Source of the DNA: JAGVMG01 sp964461105
Lineage (GTDB): Bacteria; Chlamydiota; Chlamydiia; Chlamydiales; Rhabdochlamydiaceae
Reading direction: 5' to 3'
Length of the DNA: 14,192 nt
Assembly (NCBI GenBank): GCA_964461105.1
Contig: CAYWSY010000049.1
Location: forward strand, 1 to 14,192
This document shows, piece by piece, positions 6,094 to 11,183 of the stretch (position 1 is its first letter; each line of letters starts with the position of its first letter). The notes below the pieces were generated by a model. The model searched no databases, was not told the DNA's origin, and saw only the letters and a list, made by a program, of their open reading frames with translations. Both the position numbers and the translations under genes were made by a program.

Positions 6094-8673
6094 ATGGAAA
6101 AACCAAGATACGACCACAGACGCATCGAACAGAAATGGCAAAAATACTGGGACGATCGCCAAACGTTTAAAGCAGACATCGACCATTCCCGCCCCAAATA
6201 CTACATCCTTGACATGTTTCCTTACCCTTCAGGGGCAGGATTGCATGTTGGTCACGTCACTGGCTATACAGCAACCGATATTTTGGCGCGATACAAACGG
6301 CAAAAAGGATTTAATGTTCTCCATCCGATGGGATGGGACAGTTTTGGGCTTCCTGCGGAGCAGTATGCGATTCGTACAGGAACGCACCCCGCAGTAACTA
6401 CAGAGCGTAACATCAATACTTATCGGCGCCAGCTCAAATCTTTGGGGTTCAGCTATGATTGGAGCCGTGAGGTTGCAACAAGCGATCCGAAGTACTATAA
6501 ATGGACCCAATGGGTGTTTACCAAACTGTATGAAAAAGGGATGGCCTATGAGGCTGAGGTTCAAGTCAACTTCTGCCCAGCCTTAGGAACTGTGCTTTCG
6601 AATGAAGAGGTTGAAGGTGGAAAATCGAAAGAAGGGGGCTTTCCCATCGAACGGCGTCCGTTGCGCCAATGGATCTTAAAGATCACCGCTTATGCAGATC
6701 GACTCATCCAAGATTTGGATCTTGTCGATTGGCCGGAGAGTTTGAAAAAACTTCAGACTCACTGGATTGGAAGAAGCGAGGGGGCCAAAGTTCACTTTAT
6801 CGAAAAGAGCACAAAAAAGAAAATCACGGTCTTTACAACAGCTCCCCATACCCTTTTCGGCGTCTCTTTCATGGTGTTATCTCCAGAGCATCCGCTGATT
6901 GCTGAAATCACAACTCCGGAACAGAGCGCTGCAGTCGATGCTTATATTGCAGCAACTAGATCTAAGAGCGATCTCGAGAGAACCGATCTGAACAAGGAGA
7001 AGTCGGGGGTCTGGACGGGTGCGTACTGTCTCAATCCTGTCAATGATCGCTTAGTTCCGATCTGGATTGCCGATTATGTGCTCATTAGCTACGGTACTGG
7101 TGCTGTAATGGGAGTTCCTGCTCACGATGCGAGAGATTATGAATTTGCCAAGAAATTTGATTTGTCGATTTTTCCCGTCATCGATCCTGCAGTTGAGTTG
7201 CATCTTGAATTGATTCCCGATGGATTTCTTCCTGAAGACATCAAACTCGAGGTGCTCCGAGGTTGCCGCTGCTGGGAAGAAGAGGGGATCATGATTCACA
7301 GCGCGCATGGAACGCTCTCTTTAGATGGTCTTTCCATTAGCGAGGCAAAAGAAAAAGCGACTAACTGGCTCGAACAGCATGCATTGGGGGAGAAGACCAT
7401 CAACTACAAATTGCGCGATTGGCTCTTTTCCCGTCAGCGTTATTGGGGGGAACCCTTCCCCGTCCTTCATTTAGCCGATGGAACTAAACGGGTGCTTGAG
7501 CTAGATGAGCTTCCCCTTTGCCCCCCAGAACTTTCCGATTTTAAACCTTCAGGAACGGGGGAGAGTCCTCTTTCTAAAGTCAAAGATTGGGTAGAAATTG
7601 TCGATCTTAAAACAGGTCAAACCGCTCGAAGAGAAACTAACACAATGCCTCAGTGGGCGGGTTCTTGCTGGTATTATTTGCGCTTCTGCGATCCACTTAA
7701 TGACACGCAAGCATGGAGCCAGGAAGCGGAAACTTACTGGATGCCCGTTGACCTTTACGTTGGAGGTGTTGAACATGCCGTGCTCCATCTTCTCTACGCG
7801 AGATTCTGGCATAAAGTGCTTTATGATACAGGTCTTGTCTCAACGCTCGAACCGTTTCAAACGCTGCGCAATCAAGGGCTTGTCGTTGCGCGCTCTTATC
7901 AGCATGCAACAGGCTCTTATGTCCCTCCTGAAGAAGTGATTGAAAAGCAGGGGCGTTATTATCAACGAGGCACGAATGAGGAACTGCATAGTCAAATTGA
8001 TAAGATGTCCAAATCAAAGCTCAATGGGATCACGCCCGATGAAATGATCGAAGATTTTGGCGCTGATGCGCTCCGTCTTTATGAGATGTTTATGGGGCCC
8101 TTTGATAAGGAAAAGGTCTGGAATACCGATGCTGTTTCCGGATGCAGACGATTTTTAAACCGCGTCTATGATGTCATCTATTCAGAAAAGGTTTGCGATG
8201 AGGAAAATGAAGAAGCGCTTAAGCTTGGACACCGCCTTGTTCATGGAGTCGAAAAAGACATTGAAGGGATGCAATTTAATACGGCGATTGCAAAGATGAT
8301 GGAATTCATGAATGCTTTCACGCAACTTCCTCAATATCCCAAGAGCGTTGTCAGTATGCTGGTCCAAGTTTTAGCTCCTTTTGCGCCTCACATCGCTGAA
8401 GAGGGATGGGAACATTTAGGGGGCAAAGAGTCTGTAGCTTATCATCCATTCCCAGAGATCGATCCTGTTTATCTTGTCGATGCGATGGTGCTCTATGTTG
8501 TCCAAGTCAATGGAAAACTGAGGGGAAAATGGATGTTGCCTAAAGATAAAAGTGAAGGGGAGCTCTTAGCGTTTATTAAGACACAGCCCCAGATCATGAA
8601 ACACATCACAAGTGAGATTTCCAAGGTGATTTTTGTTCCAAATAAATTAATCAATCTTGTTTGCAATGTTTAG
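6094..8673 (+). CDS. leuS: Leucyl-tRNA synthetase
   Basis: This class I synthetase charges tRNA-Leu with leucine and normally edits mischarged amino acids in an inserted CP1 domain. The 859-residue product is complete. The HIGH motif appears as HVGH (51-54) within a YPSGAGLHVGH block, and the KMSKS loop is at 637-641. The first zinc-domain region has the cysteine-poor NFCPALGTVLSNEEV form (159-173) seen in many bacteria. CP1 spans roughly 225-425. It keeps GTGAVMGVPAHDARDYEF with Asp345 and Asp348, the latter corresponding to the editing-pocket Asp345 of E. coli. However, its threonine-rich motif reads TTAPHT (248-253) instead of TTRPDT. The anticodon-binding and C-terminal domains follow to VNGKLRGK and the end. 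The ATG has no ribosome-binding site; eight T residues precede it. The stop overlaps the waaA start. Confidence 0.96.
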   Translation: MEKPRYDHRRIEQKWQKYWDDRQTFKADIDHSRPKYYILDMFPYPSGAGLHVGHVTGYTATDILARYKRQKGFNVLHPMGWDSFGLPAEQYAIRTGTHPAVTTERNINTYRRQLKSLGFSYDWSREVATSDPKYYKWTQWVFTKLYEKGMAYEAEVQVNFCPALGTVLSNEEVEGGKSKEGGFPIERRPLRQWILKITAYADRLIQDLDLVDWPESLKKLQTHWIGRSEGAKVHFIEKSTKKKITVFTTAPHTLFGVSFMVLSPEHPLIAEITTPEQSAAVDAYIAATRSKSDLERTDLNKEKSGVWTGAYCLNPVNDRLVPIWIADYVLISYGTGAVMGVPAHDARDYEFAKKFDLSIFPVIDPAVELHLELIPDGFLPEDIKLEVLRGCRCWEEEGIMIHSAHGTLSLDGLSISEAKEKATNWLEQHALGEKTINYKLRDWLFSRQRYWGEPFPVLHLADGTKRVLELDELPLCPPELSDFKPSGTGESPLSKVKDWVEIVDLKTGQTARRETNTMPQWAGSCWYYLRFCDPLNDTQAWSQEAETYWMPVDLYVGGVEHAVLHLLYARFWHKVLYDTGLVSTLEPFQTLRNQGLVVARSYQHATGSYVPPEEVIEKQGRYYQRGTNEELHSQIDKMSKSKLNGITPDEMIEDFGADALRLYEMFMGPFDKEKVWNTDAVSGCRRFLNRVYDVIYSEKVCDEENEEALKLGHRLVHGVEKDIEGMQFNTAIAKMMEFMNAFTQLPQYPKSVVSMLVQVLAPFAPHIAEEGWEHLGGKESVAYHPFPEIDPVYLVDAMVLYVVQVNGKLRGKWMLPKDKSEGELLAFIKTQPQIMKHITSEISKVIFVPNKLINLVCNV

Positions 8674-9940
8674 TATTTTTTATAATGTAGCACTTGCACT
8701 TCTTGCCATTTTAAGCCTTCCTAAATTGTTGTGGCAATGGTGTGTTTACGGCAAGTACCGCTCGAGTTTACTTGAACGGTTGGGCTTAAAATTGCCAGAT
8801 CGATTGCCAGATCAACAGGTGATTTGGATCCATGCAGTATCGATGGGAGAGACGCGAGCTGTGATCCCTGTGTACCAACAGCTTAAAAAGCAGTACCCAG
8901 ACGCTGCGATTGTGATTTCATCAACCACTGAAACAGGGCACGCTGAGGCCAAGCGCAGCATGCCGGGCGCCTCCCTCCATTTTTTCATCCCATTTGATTT
9001 TTCTTGGATCATGCGTCGGATCATGGCTCAGGTCCATCCTAATGCTCTGATCTTTGTTGAAAGTGATTTTTGGTATCATCTCGTCTCATATGCAAAAAAG
9101 CAAGGAGCGCGCGTAATGCTTGTGAATGGGAAGGTTTCCAAGCGCTCATCGGAGCGATTTACCCACCTTTCTTTTTTTACACGCCGCCTTTTTGCTAATT
9201 TTGACCACCTATGTGTTCAAAGTTCTCTGCATCAAGAGCGATTTGTAGCAATGGGAATTGAGCCGAGTAAAATCACTGTAACGGGCAATCTAAAATTTGA
9301 TGCAGAGCTCAAGCGACTAAGTCCGCAGGAACTTACAAACTGGAAACAGCAGCTCGGCATCGCTTCAGACGATCGCGTGATCACACTCGGCTCAACCCAT
9401 GCCCATGAAGAGCAGTGGCTTCTAACAGCCCTAGAAAAAGTGTGGGCACAGATCCCTCATCTCAAAGTTCTTTTAGTGCCTCGCCACCCCGAGCGCTTTG
9501 AAGCTGTAGCTCAAATGGTTCTAGAGCGGAAGCTCAGCCTTGCGAGGTATTCTGAGAGAGCTTTAGCAACAGGCTCTGAGAGGATCGTGTTAATTGATGC
9601 GATGGGTCTTCTAACGACATGCTATCAGCTCTCTGAAATTGGACTTGTCGGTGGCAGCTTTACCGATAAAATTGGAGGACACAACGTCTATGAACCTGTC
9701 CTTCTCGACGTGCCGGTGCTCTTTGGGCCCCATATGTTTGGCCAAACCGATCTTGTTGACCTTGTCCTTCAAGGCCATGCTGGCAAACAAGTCTCTCTTT
9801 CAGAGCTCCCATCTACAATTCTAATATGGCTAACCAATGAAACAGAGCGACAGCGCGTCATTGAATCTTGTCAGAAGCTCGTAGCACGCACAGCAGGCTC
9901 TCTTGGGAGAACCTTGAGCATCCTTCGAGAGTACCTTTAA
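8666..9940 (+). CDS. waaA: 3-deoxy-D-manno-octulosonic acid (Kdo) transferase
   Basis: WaaA moves Kdo from CMP-Kdo onto lipid A precursors at the inner face of the inner membrane, starting the lipopolysaccharide core. The 424-residue product opens with a hydrophobic N-terminal anchor (about 4-22) and is a GT-B glycosyltransferase. Landmarks are WIHAVSMGET (54-63) with the presumed catalytic base Glu62, ESDFW (132-136), VNGKVSKRSSERF (153-165), TGNLKFD (206-212), GSTHAHEE (242-249) and VPRHPERF (271-278). The CMP-binding glycine-rich stretch GGSFTDKIGGHNVYEP is at 329-344. The ATG at 8666 overlaps the leuS stop by 8 nt; an in-frame TTG at 8657 is less likely. No ribosome-binding site is evident, so re-initiation from leuS is probable. 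Some chlamydial homologues add several Kdo residues; the number cannot be told from sequence. Confidence 0.94.
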   Translation: MFSIFYNVALALLAILSLPKLLWQWCVYGKYRSSLLERLGLKLPDRLPDQQVIWIHAVSMGETRAVIPVYQQLKKQYPDAAIVISSTTETGHAEAKRSMPGASLHFFIPFDFSWIMRRIMAQVHPNALIFVESDFWYHLVSYAKKQGARVMLVNGKVSKRSSERFTHLSFFTRRLFANFDHLCVQSSLHQERFVAMGIEPSKITVTGNLKFDAELKRLSPQELTNWKQQLGIASDDRVITLGSTHAHEEQWLLTALEKVWAQIPHLKVLLVPRHPERFEAVAQMVLERKLSLARYSERALATGSERIVLIDAMGLLTTCYQLSEIGLVGGSFTDKIGGHNVYEPVLLDVPVLFGPHMFGQTDLVDLVLQGHAGKQVSLSELPSTILIWLTNETERQRVIESCQKLVARTAGSLGRTLSILREYL

Positions 9941-10926
9941 TGACACTGCTTCCCAACGATCCCCATGGCGCTCCTTTTCTTCAACTCGCTCCAATGGAAG
10001 GGGTAGGGGATCGCTGTTTTCGCAAAGCGATGGCATCAATTGGGGGCTTTGATGAAGCGATCCGTGATTTTTTACGCGTTCCCCGCAATGCGCATGTCTG
10101 GAGTCTTGCTAAGGTCTATGACTCTTCAGAACTCTCTCCCATTCCTCTTGTTGCGCAATTGATGGGCTCAGATCCCGAGTTAATGGCAGGGATGGCCAAG
10201 CAAATAGAAAAGCGGGGAGCACCGCGTATTGATGTCAATTGCGGCTGCCCTTCCAATACGGTCACCGGTAGGGGAGCTGGATCGAGTTTGCTTAAAGATC
10301 CCGATTTTTTGCATGAGGTCGTAAAAGCTGTTGTGCAAGCTGTCTCAATTCCTGTGACCATTAAAATGCGCTCTGGCTATGAAGATCTCTCCCTATTTCG
10401 TGAAAATCTTCAGGCTGCGCAAGAGAGTGGCGTGAGCTACATCACTCTTCATCCCCGCACGAAAGTCGATGGATACGGCCCTCCCGCGCGTTGGGATTTA
10501 ATAGCTGAGGCTAAGTCACTAGTTAAGATTCCTGTTGTCGGCAATGGGGATATCTTAAGTGTCGAAGATGCTCTTAATATGCTGCGTCAGACCAATTGTG
10601 ACGCATTGATGATTGGACGGGGAAGTATCATTAACCCGTTTATCTTTCATGAGATCAAAGCGCATTTTTCGAAAATCCCATATCGACCCACTTGGGAAGC
10701 CTATGTGCGCTATTTCGAGACTTATATCGCAGCAATTCCACCTGAGACCACGATGCGTGTGCGCGTAAACAAAATGAAGCAGCTCATGAGTTTTCTATTT
10801 AAGGCAACTCCTGCACTTTTAGAAAAGCGTCAGACCATCCTGACGTCGCTGTGCACTGACTTGAACCAGTTTATGGAGTTTTCACTACCCTTGCTCAAAG
10901 AGGGGTTGAGTAATTCAGACTGGTAG
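9940..10926 (+). CDS. dus: tRNA-dihydrouridine synthase, DusC-like
   Basis: Dus enzymes are FMN- and NADPH-dependent and reduce selected uridines in the tRNA D-loop. The 328-residue product has an N-terminal TIM barrel with LAPMEGV (16-22) at the flavin site, the catalytic Cys103 in NCGCPS (100-105), IKMRSGY (141-147), LHPRT (170-174), VVGNGDI (199-205) and IGRG (225-228). A helical tRNA-binding domain follows. The stretch NCGCPSNTVTGRGAGSSLLKDP resembles E. coli DusC more than DusA or DusB, so the DusC-like label is a moderate inference. The ATG shares its A with the waaA stop (TAATG), giving coupled translation. In-frame starts further upstream lie inside waaA and are unlikely. The stop codon TAG (10924-10926) is formed by the junction with the downstream palindromic element, which apparently shortens the protein by one residue. 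Confidence 0.93.
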   Translation: MTLLPNDPHGAPFLQLAPMEGVGDRCFRKAMASIGGFDEAIRDFLRVPRNAHVWSLAKVYDSSELSPIPLVAQLMGSDPELMAGMAKQIEKRGAPRIDVNCGCPSNTVTGRGAGSSLLKDPDFLHEVVKAVVQAVSIPVTIKMRSGYEDLSLFRENLQAAQESGVSYITLHPRTKVDGYGPPARWDLIAEAKSLVKIPVVGNGDILSVEDALNMLRQTNCDALMIGRGSIINPFIFHEIKAHFSKIPYRPTWEAYVRYFETYIAAIPPETTMRVRVNKMKQLMSFLFKATPALLEKRQTILTSLCTDLNQFMEFSLPLLKEGLSNSDW

Positions 10927-11002
10927 TCTGTTTCAAAAGTTCTTGGTATTAGTTTTCGCGTGAAAGCGCCCGCGGTTGAATCGGGATCGAGGGGGGCTGT
11001 GT
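10920..11002 (+). repeat. Left arm of the inverted repeat
   Basis: This arm begins in the penultimate codons of dus and runs to GCTGTGT (10996-11002). It pairs with 11009-11089. Of the roughly 12 substitutions between arms, about five would be G-U pairs in a plus-strand transcript. The transcript could therefore still fold into one long stem with small bulges. Confidence 0.7.
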
Positions 11003-11085
11003 CTATGAACACAGCTCCTCTCAATCCCGATCCAACCCCGGGACTTTGACGCAAAAATAATTTCAAGAACTTTTGAAACGGACTA
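10924..11085. mobile_element. MITE-like palindromic element flanked by TA duplication
   Basis: A segment of 158 bp (10926-11083) lies between TA dinucleotides (10924-10925 and 11084-11085) and is almost entirely one inverted repeat folded around a 6-nt centre (11003-11008). By eye, about 69 of 83 aligned positions are complementary, with two 1-nt gaps. The outermost 21 bp on each side, starting GTC-GTTTCAAAAGTTCTTG, differ at a single position. It has no coding capacity. TA target duplication and long terminal inverted repeats are hallmarks of miniature elements mobilised by IS630/Tc1/mariner transposases; the family assignment is inferred, as no transposase is nearby. An alternative is a structured RNA or terminator-like hairpin. 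The boundaries are supported because removing it with one TA restores an in-frame stop in dus. Confidence 0.65.
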
Positions 11086-11089
11086 CTAG
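11009..11089 (-). repeat. Right arm of the inverted repeat
   Basis: This arm begins with ACACAGC (11009-11015) and ends in GAAACGGAC (11075-11083), TA and CTAG. It carries TTGAAA at 11073-11078, which can serve as a -35 box pointing outward toward acnA. Confidence 0.7.
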
Positions 11090-11101
11090 CCTAGATAAAA
11101 T
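11073..11101 (+). promoter_or_regulatory. Predicted hybrid promoter of acnA formed at the element junction
   Basis: TTGAAA (11073-11078), inside the element's right terminus, stands exactly 17 bp from TAAAAT (11096-11101) in the flanking DNA. Each box matches consensus at five of six positions. Transcription would begin near 11108, leaving a leader of about 76 nt before the acnA ATG. A second, weaker candidate is TTTAAA (11122-11127) with TATTTT (11145-11150), also 17 bp apart. Confidence 0.5.
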
Positions 11102-11111
11102 TCTCTATCTA
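11092..11111. promoter_or_regulatory. Small inverted repeat overlapping the acnA -10 region
   Basis: TAGATA (11092-11097) and TATCTA (11106-11111) form a perfect 6-bp inverted repeat with an 8-nt centre. It spans the predicted -10 box and start site, a position typical of an operator. A chance A/T-rich palindrome is equally possible. Confidence 0.25.
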
Positions 11112-11183
11112 AAGTCTTCTCTTTAAAAAAAAAACTACACCAGATATTTTTCAGACAACATCCCTAAAACGAGGCGCACGCGC

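Noticed and set aside
10908..10936. Outward promoter from the left end of the element, antisense to dus
   Set aside because: The symmetrical TTGAAA is present, but at 17 bp the -10 position reads TTACTC, which is a poor match.
10830..11066. Minus-strand open frame across the dus end and the palindrome
   Set aside because: It runs across the inverted repeat and the dus gene; its openness reflects the repeat's composition. No start signal or known motif is present.
10926..11083. Palindrome as an ordinary rho-independent terminator
   Set aside because: The arms are far longer than usual, the outer ends are the best conserved part, and no T run follows on either strand. Mobile-element features fit better.
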